Shown piece by piece: positions 25,471 to 33,738 of a stretch of 36,697 nt of DNA. Each line of letters opens with the position of its first letter. Position 1 is the first letter of the stretch. Both the position numbers and the translations under genes were made by a program. This DNA is from Bacteroides sp. (GTDB lineage Bacteria > Bacteroidota > Bacteroidia > Bacteroidales > Bacteroidaceae), in NCBI GenBank assembly GCA_030151885.1, contig JASLCG010000133.1, forward strand, positions 1 to 36,697, in the 5' to 3' direction. The notes under the pieces were generated by a model, which was given only the letters and a program-made list of their open reading frames with translations, was not told where the DNA came from and did no database searches.

Positions 25471-26136
25471 CTACTTTGCTTCTAATAGATCTATAAGTTC
25501 CTTTTCTAAAAGAAGACGCACCTCTTCGTAATTTAGTGGGGCTCCTAACTCTTTCTGCAATGAAGTAACTCCTTTATCAACAAATCCGCAAGGGTTGATG
25601 TAACTGAAGTATCGTAAGTCTGTATTGACATTAAATGCCAGCCCATGCATACTTACAAAGTGGCTACAACGAACACCAATGGCACATATTTTTCTTGCTG
25701 TAGGTTTATCTATATCCAACCATACACCAGTCGCTTTTTGCATTCGTCCAGCCTCAATGCCATAGTGCTTACAAACACGTATTACAGCCTCTTCTAGGAG
25801 GTATATATAATCTTTTAAACCTAGTTTATATTTATCTAAATCTATTATTGGATAACAAACTATCTGCCCTGGTCCATGATAAGTTATATCTCCTCCTCTA
25901 TCAATATGAAAATAGGTTGCGTTAATTTGCTTTAGTTTTTCTTCAGATATGAGCATATTATTTTCGCCACCATGTTTACCTATTGTATACACATGAGGGT
26001 GCTCACAAAACAAGATGTAATTATCCGACTTTTCATTTAATCTTTTACGCTCTATAATAGCATCAAAAAGAGCAGTTTGCTTATCCCACGCGTGTTGGTA
26101 TGGAATAACTTTCAAGTTTTTAGTTATTAGATTCAT
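25471..26136 (-). CDS. lipB: Octanoyltransferase LipB
   Basis: This 221-residue cytoplasmic enzyme moves octanoyl groups from acyl carrier protein to the lipoyl domains of 2-oxo-acid dehydrogenases and the glycine cleavage H protein. It has RGGDITYHGPGQIVCYPI, GVWLD, then ARKICAIGVR with the catalytic Lys, and SYINPCGF with the catalytic Cys. These are Lys152 and Cys186 counted from a TTG three codons upstream. I chose ATG 26136 rather than that TTG (26145), because the TTG lies inside the -7 promoter element. This leaves almost no 5' leader. The gene is divergent from an AraC-family gene. Confidence 0.95.
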   Translation of the reverse strand: MNLITKNLKVIPYQHAWDKQTALFDAIIERKRLNEKSDNYILFCEHPHVYTIGKHGGENNMLISEEKLKQINATYFHIDRGGDITYHGPGQIVCYPIIDLDKYKLGLKDYIYLLEEAVIRVCKHYGIEAGRMQKATGVWLDIDKPTARKICAIGVRCSHFVSMHGLAFNVNTDLRYFSYINPCGFVDKGVTSLQKELGAPLNYEEVRLLLEKELIDLLEAK

Positions 26137-26142
26137 AGCAGA

Positions 26143-26150
26143 CAAATATA
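26143..26150 (-). promoter_or_regulatory. -7 element six bases before the lipB ATG
   Basis: On the minus strand: TATATTTG, then TCTGCT, then ATG. It is an exact TAnnTTTG match. Transcription starting 5-7 bases after the box would begin at or next to the start codon, so a leaderless mRNA is predicted. No -33 TTTG at normal spacing was found. Confidence 0.5.
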
Positions 26151-26271
26151 TGTTTTTATATCTGCTAAAGTTAAGAAAACAAAACTAATTTAGATGTTCT
26201 GTTTTTAATTATTATCAAGAAACTGAAGTAAAATATGAAACAATTAATAGTTTATTTGTAATTAAATTTTA

Positions 26272-26279
26272 TAAATTTG
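26272..26279 (+). promoter_or_regulatory. -7 element five bases before the AraC-family ATG
   Basis: TAAATTTG, then CCACC, then ATG. It is an exact TAnnTTTG match. A TTTG lies at 26255-26258, but only 13 bases upstream of the box. A leaderless or nearly leaderless mRNA is predicted. Confidence 0.5.
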
Positions 26280-26284
26280 CCACC

Positions 26285-27154
26285 ATGATAAACAAACCAA
26301 ACTTAGACTTCGACTTTCCCCAGGTAGACTTGCCAAGTAAAATTTTGGCTTGGCATGATATTACCGAGAACCTTTTAAATCTTTATAAACAAGCTTGTAA
26401 ATTGAAAGCTTGTATATTTGCTCTGTGCGTTAAGGGAAGCATTAGGGCATCGATAAACTTGATTGATTATACCATTCAAGAAGGTGAACTAATAACACTA
26501 TTTCCTGGTAGTATTATTGAATTTAAACAAATGGAAGAGGTTTCTCCAGTACAGTTTTGCTTTGTAGGCTTCTCTTCGGAAGTAATTTGCCAAGTGAATC
26601 TAATGGAGATGTGTGGCTCTTCATACCCCAAGATATTAGATCAACCCATTATAAAAGTAGATGGAACAGGAAAGAAATACCTGCAAGATTATTTTACAGT
26701 CTTTTCAAACATTACTAATGACGAAACAATACCTGAGATACATCCCGATATTATTTTATACCAATTAAAGAGTATCTTGATTGGTGTTAGTAACATGTAC
26801 GAACGCCAACCTTACCACCCTGTAGCTTGTAGTAGACAAGAACAAATCTATAGAGATTTGCTACAGCTTATTACTCAACATTATATTACAGAGAGGACTG
26901 CTCAATTTTACGCTAAAGAATTAGGCTTAACCCCACAACACCTTAGCACAACAGTGAAGGCTGTTACTGGTGGTACAGTGCTTGATTTAATTGCACATGT
27001 AGTAATTCTAGATGCAAAAGCAAAGCTTAAATCTACCAATCTTTCTGTCCAAGAAATTGCGTATGCTTTAAACTTTCCAACCCCCTCTTTCTTTGGTAAG
27101 TATTTCAAAAGATATGTAGGCATCAGTCCTCTATCTTACAAACAAGAGAAGTAA
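26285..27154 (+). CDS. AraC-family transcriptional regulator
   Basis: This 289-residue protein has an N-terminal cupin-like sensor half (about 35-150: CVKGSIRASINLIDYTIQEG, then ELITLFPGS). The C-terminal double helix-turn-helix of AraC/XylS type (about 190-288) has AKELGLTPQHLSTTVKAVTG and LSVQEIAYALNFPTPSFFGK, with FKRYVGISPLSYK at the end. Domain order is normal. Ligand and targets are unknown. A -7 box lies five bases before the ATG. It is a single gene divergent from lipB, with a strong bidirectional terminator beyond its stop. Whether it regulates lipB, the outer-membrane protein gene or distant genes cannot be told. Confidence 0.92.
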   Translation: MINKPNLDFDFPQVDLPSKILAWHDITENLLNLYKQACKLKACIFALCVKGSIRASINLIDYTIQEGELITLFPGSIIEFKQMEEVSPVQFCFVGFSSEVICQVNLMEMCGSSYPKILDQPIIKVDGTGKKYLQDYFTVFSNITNDETIPEIHPDIILYQLKSILIGVSNMYERQPYHPVACSRQEQIYRDLLQLITQHYITERTAQFYAKELGLTPQHLSTTVKAVTGGTVLDLIAHVVILDAKAKLKSTNLSVQEIAYALNFPTPSFFGKYFKRYVGISPLSYKQEK

Positions 27155-27162
27155 GACTACTT

Positions 27163-27216
27163 AAAAACAATAAAGCCTAGCTCTTTGTATATTGGGAGCT
27201 AGGCTTTATTGTTTTT
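27163..27216. terminator. Bidirectional terminator between AraC-family and outer-membrane protein genes
   Basis: A perfect 21-bp inverted repeat (left arm 27163-27183, right arm 27196-27216) with a 12-base loop. The outer arms are A-rich on the left and T-rich on the right, so it can act on both convergent transcripts. Confidence 0.9.
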
Positions 27217-27226
27217 ACATATTATA

Positions 27227-27856
27227 CTAAAAGACATAACCTACTGTAAGGTAAGCACTGTAATTTTGCCCTTTACTTAAATTTAATATTTCCGACTGCT
27301 TCATCACTCTCACCAAACCCCAATCCATTCCAATAGAGACCTGAATCATATCATTATACTCTACTCCTAATTTTAGACCTACACCTGCATCAGTACGTTT
27401 CAGCTCATCAAAAGTATTGAATTTACTACCTTCGTATTTTACCCCTTGAGCATCAACAAAATCTCCTAGCTCACTTTTGCCAAAAAGCCCAAAAGATATA
27501 TAGGGTCCAAACTCTTCAAATAGTTTGAAATCGGAAGAAATGCGCTGTCTAAAACCAATATGAAGAGGAATATCAATGTAGTTACTGTTTATTTTACAGT
27601 ATCTATAGTCGTTTACTTTTGCCCCTTTTTTAGCTAAATACAAACCACTAGTCAAATAGATAGCATTGACTTTAGTCATAGGTAATATATACTCTACTTT
27701 ACCCCCTACTCTATAAGCAGTAATACTCTTAAAATCGTACGATTTAATTCTACTTAAATTGACTCCAGCATCTATACCAAATCTTAATTCTGGTTGAGCA
27801 AAAGCAGTTAAAGCACTTCCTATAAGCAATAGGACTAGAAACAAGCTCTTCTTCAT
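27227..27856 (-). CDS. Outer-membrane beta-barrel protein (porin family, PorT-like)
   Basis: This 209-residue protein starts with MKKSLFLVLLLIGSALTAFAQ, a clear signal peptide cleaved after FAQ or AFA. It then has alternating strands rich in Gly and aromatics: LRFGIDAGVNLSRI, YLTSGLYLAKKG, YIDIPLHIGFRQ, FEEFGPYISFGLFG, GVGLKLGVEYN and a last strand YLTVGYVF ending in Phe. This is the small 8-strand barrel pattern of the PF13568 type, common in Bacteroidota. The function of this member is unknown. It is a single gene ended by the bidirectional terminator on its right-hand neighbour's side. Confidence 0.85.
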   Translation of the reverse strand: MKKSLFLVLLLIGSALTAFAQPELRFGIDAGVNLSRIKSYDFKSITAYRVGGKVEYILPMTKVNAIYLTSGLYLAKKGAKVNDYRYCKINSNYIDIPLHIGFRQRISSDFKLFEEFGPYISFGLFGKSELGDFVDAQGVKYEGSKFNTFDELKRTDAGVGLKLGVEYNDMIQVSIGMDWGLVRVMKQSEILNLSKGQNYSAYLTVGYVF

Positions 27857-28043
27857 TTGTAATATTATTTATATAACACAAATATGCAATAATATTTTTA
27901 ATATTTAGTGTAGTAATCTCATTTAACATACTCGTACGCCACTAAACGCCCATAATGTTTTAAAACATAATACACTCATTATTAATATTATGCAATAATA
28001 CATATATTGATTTCAGTCGATAAACTACTAATTATTACCAACT

Positions 28044-28229
28044 ATGATTAAATACTTAATACTCATTAATAAAGTGCTAGTAACAATTACAATTTTATGT
28101 TTTCTTGCTCTTATAGGCTTTCAAGCAGCCCATTATATTGGATATTATAAATCGGGGAAGGGATTTAATCAAAAAGTAAAGAAAAATTACATTGAAAACA
28201 ACAATCATTACTTCCAAAGAAAACTGTAA
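28044..28229 (+). CDS. Possible small single-pass membrane protein
   Basis: This is a 61-residue ORF with a hydrophobic segment (about 10-34, LVTITILCFLALIGFQAAHYIGYY) and a basic, Asn-rich tail (KVKKNYIENNNHYFQRKL). I recognise no family. Supporting evidence is the plausible membrane topology, the lack of any competing gene on either strand, and a strong hairpin terminator 21 bases downstream that works in this direction. Against it: short length, no Shine-Dalgarno sequence and no TAnnTTTG box upstream. Confidence 0.4.
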   Translation: MIKYLILINKVLVTITILCFLALIGFQAAHYIGYYKSGKGFNQKVKKNYIENNNHYFQRKL

Positions 28230-28249
28230 GTAGTGGGTAGATATAATAT

Positions 28250-28285
28250 AAAGAGCCTCCGATAGTAAATTATCGGAGGCTCTTT
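28250..28285. terminator. Hairpin terminator between the small ORF and the P1B ATPase gene
   Basis: A perfect 15-bp stem (AAAGAGCCTCCGATA with its complement) and 6-base loop, with T-rich ends on both strands. It most likely ends the P-type ATPase transcript and may also end the small plus-strand ORF. Confidence 0.85.
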
Positions 28286-28311
28286 TATAATATGCTTATA
28301 TGTAGCTATAA

Positions 28312-30531
28312 TTATTTAATTTTTCTATTATCTAAGAATATCGAATTTATTACAACTGCTACAGTCGATAAAATCATAACAATGCTAACTATCAGTGGAG
28401 TTAACATGTTACCTTGAAATGCAAATAAACCAGCGGCAATTGGTAGTGCCAAGATGTAAAAGACATAGGCCCAAAATAAGTTTTGTCTTATATTTCTAAC
28501 TGTTCGCTTCGATAACTTTATAATTTTAGGAAGTAGTAACAAATCAGACGTCATCAGAGTAATCATGGCCACATTCATAGCTATATCTGTTCCTTTACCC
28601 ATAGCTATACTTACATCTGCGCACGCTAAAGCTTGAGAGTCATTTATACCATCGCCCACCATAGCTACTTTTTTACCTTTGCGTTGTAAATCTCTAATAA
28701 AATCCTCTTTTTCGTTAGGCAATACTTCTGCTTTGTAGGTATTAATATCTAATCTTTTTGCAACAGCTTTTGCAGCACGTTCACTATCGCCCGTAAGCAT
28801 TATCACATTTTTGCCCATTCGTTTTAGCTCACGAATAGCCCCATAAGAGGTGGCTTTAACTTGATCTGCTACAGCCGCAATAGCTAGTAGTTTATCTTGT
28901 TGGCCAAAATAAACTATACCATTACCCTTTTCTTCATACTGTTCTAGCATTTCTGTTAATGGAGCCTTTACCTCAACATCATACTCCTTCATTAAACGCT
29001 TACCACCAATCCAGTAAACTTCACCTTCATATACAACTTCTATTCCACCACCTATTTTAGCTTCGAAAGAATCTAGCTGTATCGGTTCAATTTGCTCTTT
29101 TATAGATAATTCTTCAACAATGGCATTAGACAAGGGGTGATCGGCCCGTTCTTCTGCAGCCAACATAATTCTCTTATAAATATCCTTCTGAGGCACAGCC
29201 CATAGCCAACCTATCACCGTTGTTGTACCTTCTGTTATTGTACCTGTTTTATCAAGAACAATCGTATCTATAGAATGTAATTGCTCTAATGCCTTAGCAT
29301 CTTTTACTAACGTATCATTAAAGTGTGCCTTATTTACACCAATTATAAGTGCAGCAGGAGCCGCAAAACCTATTGCACACGGACATGCAATAATTAGTAT
29401 AGATATAAAAGAATATATTCCAAACCATATACGTGGTTGTGTATCTGCTACGGTACACCACAATACTAATGAAACTATAGCTACTATAATAAAAAAGGGC
29501 ATAAAGAATGCACTAACCTTATCCACTATTTTAACAGCAGGAGTCTTCATTGCTTGTGCCTCTTGTACCATTCTAATAATTTGGGCTAAGAATGTATCTT
29601 CTCCCACCTTTTGAGCCTCTATTATTAGTTTTTTATGCTGATTAATAGTCCCAGCAGTTATTTGTGATCCGACTTCTTTTTCGACAGGCAAAGGCTCTCC
29701 CGTAATCATACTTTCATCAACATAAGAGTTTCCTTCCACTACAATTCCATCAATCGGTATTTTCTCCCCAGAACGCACAACAACTTTATTTCCAACTACA
29801 AGCTCTTTAATAGGTACCTGTATCTCTTCTTCACCTTGCATTATAAAAGCCAATTTAGGTCGAAGCCCCATTAAGTTTCGAATAGCGATATTACTATTAC
29901 CTGTCGATTTAGCAGTCATCATCTTTCCTGTTAATACCAAGGCTATTGTAACAACTGTTGCTTCGTAATACATATAAGGCTGTAGCCCTTTACTCAACCA
30001 AAAGTCTGGAAATATAGTATTGAATGCACTAAATAAAAATGCAGCAGTAGTACTTAACGCTACTAAAGCATCCATAGTAAAGTGCTTTTTCCTTGCAAAC
30101 CTCCATGTGTTAACATAAAAGACTCTGCCATACATTACCATTACTGCCAATGCAATAATCATACGAATATAGTTGGCATAAGGAATATTTAAAGTTTGTA
30201 CTGAGAGTAATAACATTGGTAATGCAAATACCCATGCCCCAATTACCTCTTTACGAAGTCGTCTACTTTTTTTGAGATATTCATTCTCTAAAAACTCGAT
30301 TTGATTTTCATCGTCAATAATGATGTCATACCCTGCAGATAATACAGCTGCACGTATTTCACCAACTGCCAGTTTAGTAGAGTCATACTTTACCACTACA
30401 GTGTTAGAGCTAAGGTTAACCTCTACTTTGGCCACCCCTGGCAAATCAATGATAGCATGTTTTACGTGGCGAGCACAACTTGACGAATGTATGTTCAAGA
30501 CTGGAAAAGTCCTATTTATTAGTTTGCCCAT
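28312..30531 (-). CDS. P1B-type heavy-metal (copper-like) transporting ATPase with altered metal sites
   Basis: This 739-residue pump is predicted to export metal across the inner membrane. The HMA domain is at 6-70. Then come membrane helices, the actuator (DESMITGEPLPVEK, 272-285), CPC (383-385) in TM6, DKTGT with phosphorylated Asp427, DHPLSNAI in the nucleotide domain, and GDGINDSQALACAD. The CPC motif and overall order are CopA-like. However, the HMA loop reads IHSSSCARH (Cys19 only) instead of CxxC. The TM7 YN pair is F691-Y692 and the TM8 MxxSS is M719-x-x-S-T. Metal may still be copper or may differ. Length is normal and no frameshift is seen. It is transcribed alone, with a terminator at 28250-28285. 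Confidence 0.85.
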   Translation of the reverse strand: MGKLINRTFPVLNIHSSSCARHVKHAIIDLPGVAKVEVNLSSNTVVVKYDSTKLAVGEIRAAVLSAGYDIIIDDENQIEFLENEYLKKSRRLRKEVIGAWVFALPMLLLSVQTLNIPYANYIRMIIALAVMVMYGRVFYVNTWRFARKKHFTMDALVALSTTAAFLFSAFNTIFPDFWLSKGLQPYMYYEATVVTIALVLTGKMMTAKSTGNSNIAIRNLMGLRPKLAFIMQGEEEIQVPIKELVVGNKVVVRSGEKIPIDGIVVEGNSYVDESMITGEPLPVEKEVGSQITAGTINQHKKLIIEAQKVGEDTFLAQIIRMVQEAQAMKTPAVKIVDKVSAFFMPFFIIVAIVSLVLWCTVADTQPRIWFGIYSFISILIIACPCAIGFAAPAALIIGVNKAHFNDTLVKDAKALEQLHSIDTIVLDKTGTITEGTTTVIGWLWAVPQKDIYKRIMLAAEERADHPLSNAIVEELSIKEQIEPIQLDSFEAKIGGGIEVVYEGEVYWIGGKRLMKEYDVEVKAPLTEMLEQYEEKGNGIVYFGQQDKLLAIAAVADQVKATSYGAIRELKRMGKNVIMLTGDSERAAKAVAKRLDINTYKAEVLPNEKEDFIRDLQRKGKKVAMVGDGINDSQALACADVSIAMGKGTDIAMNVAMITLMTSDLLLLPKIIKLSKRTVRNIRQNLFWAYVFYILALPIAAGLFAFQGNMLTPLIVSIVMILSTVAVVINSIFLDNRKIK

Positions 30532-30745
30532 AGTTTTATGTCTAGTTTAATGTTTATGTATGTTTTTATGATAATATTTAAGATAGATAATTATAACAAT
30601 TAATTATACAAAAGGTTTCTAAAACCTCAATAGAAGATATAAGATACAAAACTTTCTTCATTTTATAAAATATATAACCTTAATAAATAAGTTTTTGCAA
30701 TCTGGCTTAGCCTCATAAAACATTGAACGAAATAGCTCATCAAGC

Positions 30746-31405
30746 TTATTTAAGGTATTTACTAGCCTCTTTTACCGACAACTTACTTAGTTCATTTTTA
30801 TTATTTTCAATAAAGTTTACAACCCATACACTATCTGTTTTACTATATTCTCTCAAAGCCCAGCCAATGGCCTTATTAATAAAAAACTCTTTTGAATTTA
30901 AGTTGTTTAAAACGATTTTAGTCAATAGTCCTGTATCTGTTTTATCCTTGAATAACAACTGATGGATTATAGCCGATCTCCTAACCCAAATACTATCGTG
31001 CCTACTCCAATTGAGCATCTCTTCCTTGGCAGCAGGATACTTCAAAACTACATATGCAACTACCTCTCTCAAGGCATCAATTGTATCCCACCAAGAGTCC
31101 GTAAGAAGCAAATACTCGATTTGATTTAGGCTCTCTCTATTCAAGTTTTGTTTTAAATGCAGTAAATAACTGATTACAAAATACTTCATTTCTCTATAAG
31201 AAGCACTCCAACAGCTCTTTATAAATCCCCAATCTATAAAACTATCTTTGTTGAGTGATTTTAAAATTTGTTTAGTAATCTGGAGCCGTAATGGAGAAGA
31301 TACGCCTATAAAATCAAACTGATTTCTCATATACCTCTTCATTTGCTGGGCTCTTTGAGCTTCTTTATACTCCAGAAAAATCTTTAAAACACGCTTATAA
31401 TCCAT
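30746..31405 (-). CDS. DNA alkylation repair protein, AlkD-like
   Basis: This 219-residue, all-helical HEAT-repeat protein is related to the DNA glycosylases AlkC and AlkD, which remove N3- and N7-alkylated bases without flipping them. Diagnostic segments are TDSWWDTIDALRE (102-114), SIWVRRSAIIHQLLF (138-152) and SKEFFINKAIGWALREYSKT (171-190). These contain the Trp, Asp and Arg residues that line the DNA-binding groove in characterised AlkD. Length is normal. A gap of about 214 bases separates it from the ATPase gene downstream and holds no clear signal. An operon link between the two is possible but unsupported. Confidence 0.9.
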   Translation of the reverse strand: MDYKRVLKIFLEYKEAQRAQQMKRYMRNQFDFIGVSSPLRLQITKQILKSLNKDSFIDWGFIKSCWSASYREMKYFVISYLLHLKQNLNRESLNQIEYLLLTDSWWDTIDALREVVAYVVLKYPAAKEEMLNWSRHDSIWVRRSAIIHQLLFKDKTDTGLLTKIVLNNLNSKEFFINKAIGWALREYSKTDSVWVVNFIENNKNELSKLSVKEASKYLK

Positions 31406-31554
31406 AATTAATAGGATTTACAATGAAGGTGCTTTCCATTATAGAATAGGCTCCTCTCATTATTCACATTAGTTTATTATATTTACATATAAATATACAA
31501 AAGCTATTTTTAATAGACGATAACAACATTATTTTACTTAACAAGAATAAGGAT

Positions 31555-32460
31555 ATGCAAAAAGGATATTACTCATTAATTATACTATTTATTTTAATTT
31601 CCTGTACAGCTTGTAAACAGAAGAGTAACGATTCAGAGCACAACGAATCTGTTATCAATATAAATAGTCCTTATTCTGGAGCTTATAGCATTGAGTACGA
31701 TGAAATGATGGAGAGTGCCGATAGCTGGGAAGATACTTCTCAATCACCACTTGAGTTTGAAACCCTATTACATGTTGATACGGTATTTTTTGCTAATCCT
31801 ATACAGGAAAACCAATTCATACGTTTTTATAAATTAAAGTATCCTATAAAAGGAGTAAACCAAGACGTATTAAATAAGATAAACTGCACTATAAAAAGTA
31901 TATGTTATGAAACTACAGAGTGTAAAAAGACACTTAATCAACTTACTCAAACTTTAATAAATAAGACTACAGATAAGCAGATAAAAGAGATACAAACATC
32001 AACCAAAGCTTTAGAATTAGAAGGTACTCTTATCAATGATTCTTATCGCATCAGCTTAAACCTCTCGCCTATCAAATCAGATAGCTCCTACTTGGCTATA
32101 TCTTTCGATTACGATACGCGCGATGCATCTTCACAAGCTATATACCTAAACTTCAACCTTCAAACAGGAGATTTATTACACATAGAGGACGTTTTAAAAA
32201 CAGATGTTGAAGCCATAAATTCATTAAAGATAATACTTAATAAAAAGTTAAAAGAGCTCTTTAATATCGATACATATCATTACAACTTCAACCCTCCTAC
32301 TAACTTTTACTTATCAAACAAATTTCTTGCAGTGATGTACAATTTCGGTGAGCTTACTCCTCTTTACGAAGGATCCCTCCCACTTTATATTTCTTACAAA
32401 GAGATCGAAGGGATCTTAAATTACGATAACACATTTATAAAAGATAAATTAGAACATTAA
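31555..32460 (+). CDS. DUF3298/RsiV-like lipoprotein (first of three)
   Basis: This 301-residue lipoprotein has an LISC lipobox, Cys17 (a second CTAC, Cys20, is possible). An acidic linker follows, then a DUF4163-like region (about 75-130). A DUF3298-like C-terminal half has YLAISFDYDTRDASSQ, YLNFNLQTGDLLHIEDVL and FGELTPLYEGSLPLYISYKEI. In the third paralog these positions carry the family hallmarks TGGAHG and YEIAPYxxG; here they are degenerate. The family includes RsiV, the sigmaV anti-sigma factor that binds lysozyme, and PdaC-type proteins. No sigma factor is present here, so the role is unknown; an envelope ligand-binding function is only an inference. The gene is divergent from the AlkD-like gene. 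Confidence 0.75.
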   Translation: MQKGYYSLIILFILISCTACKQKSNDSEHNESVININSPYSGAYSIEYDEMMESADSWEDTSQSPLEFETLLHVDTVFFANPIQENQFIRFYKLKYPIKGVNQDVLNKINCTIKSICYETTECKKTLNQLTQTLINKTTDKQIKEIQTSTKALELEGTLINDSYRISLNLSPIKSDSSYLAISFDYDTRDASSQAIYLNFNLQTGDLLHIEDVLKTDVEAINSLKIILNKKLKELFNIDTYHYNFNPPTNFYLSNKFLAVMYNFGELTPLYEGSLPLYISYKEIEGILNYDNTFIKDKLEH

Positions 32461-32812
32461 TACTAAAGCAGTTAACTAAAGTCTTATTATATATTTACAA
32501 TTGAAAAACACTAAAGCCTATTTATTACACAAAATAACTCAATTATATAAATACACATTACTATACAAATCTGTTTACAAAGGCCATAATCAGCCCATTT
32601 CCTAAGAACAGGCAACTAAATAAAAAATATATTGTCACATATTTGTAATATAAAGCTTTATTTTATTACATTTGCACCTAGTAACAAATCCATTAACTAA
32701 AAATGAATTTTCAGGTCAGACCGTAAAGACCTATTACTTTTACTTACTTAATTTAAAACTTACTTAACTAAATAACTTTTACCTAACGAGTTATTTATAA
32801 TTTATTTTGCAT
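32461..32812. other. Intergenic region with the promoter of the second DUF3298-like gene
   Basis: No gene is seen. The region holds a good promoter at 32642-32674. Its predicted leader has two small hairpins, at 32713-32732 (AGGTC/GACCT) and 32769-32797 (9-bp stem ending 15 bases before the ATG). No riboswitch class is recognised. No terminator is evident after the upstream gene. Confidence 0.5.
32642..32674 (+). promoter_or_regulatory. Bacteroidota-type promoter of the second DUF3298-like gene
   Basis: TTTG (32642-32645), 21 bases, TACATTTG (32667-32674): both boxes match the consensus with acceptable spacing. Predicted start near 32681, giving a leader of about 130 bases. Confidence 0.65.
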
Positions 32813-33610
32813 ATGAAGAATAAAGTTATCATGCTTGCTATGCTAGGAAGTTGTCTTCTATTTGCTGGACTTATTAATTATAATCCAATGCAAGATTTTA
32901 CGCTAGATACTATACATATAGTTAAAAATGCTGATATTAAACCTAATACCAATAACCTTACGAGTGCTATTACAATATCACTACCCTATATTTCTGATTT
33001 TAATAACAGTAAAATCAGTAAAAAAATTAATAAAGAAATCATAAAAAGCTATTTAGGAGAAAACTACATGAATTGTACACCTAAAGATGCAGCTGATCAA
33101 TATGCACACGACTTCCTAAGTCAACTAACTGGTATAGAGAATTCTTTACTAAAGACCAAAGGTGAGCTTAAACACAACTTCTTCATACAAAATATCGTTA
33201 AAGGAGAAATTATCAATAACCGTATCCTATGTATAGAGAACTTCTATGCCGAAAGTAATGGTAAATTAAAGACTAAGCTAAACTACCAAAACATTGATTT
33301 AAAGACTGGTAAGGTAATAGCTTTAAAAGATATTTTCGAAAAAAACTATGAAGCTAGTCTTAAGGGAATCATTATAAATAAAATATTTGAGGCGTTGCAG
33401 ATTCAAGAAAACAGAGTACTGAAAGATGCTGAGATTATTAAATTAGAACATGCCCTAAATATCAGTAATAACTTCAAAATAAATAGCTCTGGATTATCTT
33501 TCTACTACTCTCTCCCTAACTGGGTTAAAAACTGTAAAAGTGAAATAAGTATCACTCTGCCAAATAATATTATAGGAGAGCTCCTGAAAAAAGAATACCA
33601 ATTCATATAA
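32813..33610 (+). CDS. Exported DUF3298-like protein (second of three)
   Basis: This 265-residue protein has an N-terminal hydrophobic signal (MKNKVIMLAMLGSCLLFAGL). Either an LGSC lipobox at Cys14 or an uncleaved anchor is possible. I chose ATG 32813 over the in-frame TTG at 32807. The C-terminal half keeps the family outline: LNYQNIDLKTGKVIALKDIF, a helix with KGIIINKIFEAL, FKINSSGLSFYYSLP and a last ITLPNNIIGELL. However, the YEIAPYxxG motif of the third paralog has become SLPNWVKNCKS. It is the most diverged of the three, and function is unknown. It has its own promoter, so it is not simply co-transcribed with the first gene. Confidence 0.7.
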   Translation: MKNKVIMLAMLGSCLLFAGLINYNPMQDFTLDTIHIVKNADIKPNTNNLTSAITISLPYISDFNNSKISKKINKEIIKSYLGENYMNCTPKDAADQYAHDFLSQLTGIENSLLKTKGELKHNFFIQNIVKGEIINNRILCIENFYAESNGKLKTKLNYQNIDLKTGKVIALKDIFEKNYEASLKGIIINKIFEALQIQENRVLKDAEIIKLEHALNISNNFKINSSGLSFYYSLPNWVKNCKSEISITLPNNIIGELLKKEYQFI

Positions 33611-33738
33611 AAAACAATATATACGCTTTTTTATAGAATACTATATGTATATATTTATAGAAAGAAACCTAGATGTTCGCATAAAAACAAAGTGAATATT
33701 ACGGCCTCGTCATTTTATAAATACAATAGAAGAGCGTT

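Noticed and set aside
26137..26145. TTG start three codons upstream for lipB
   Set aside because: The TTG is part of the TATATTTG promoter box, so it would not be in the mRNA; the ATG at 26136 is preferred.
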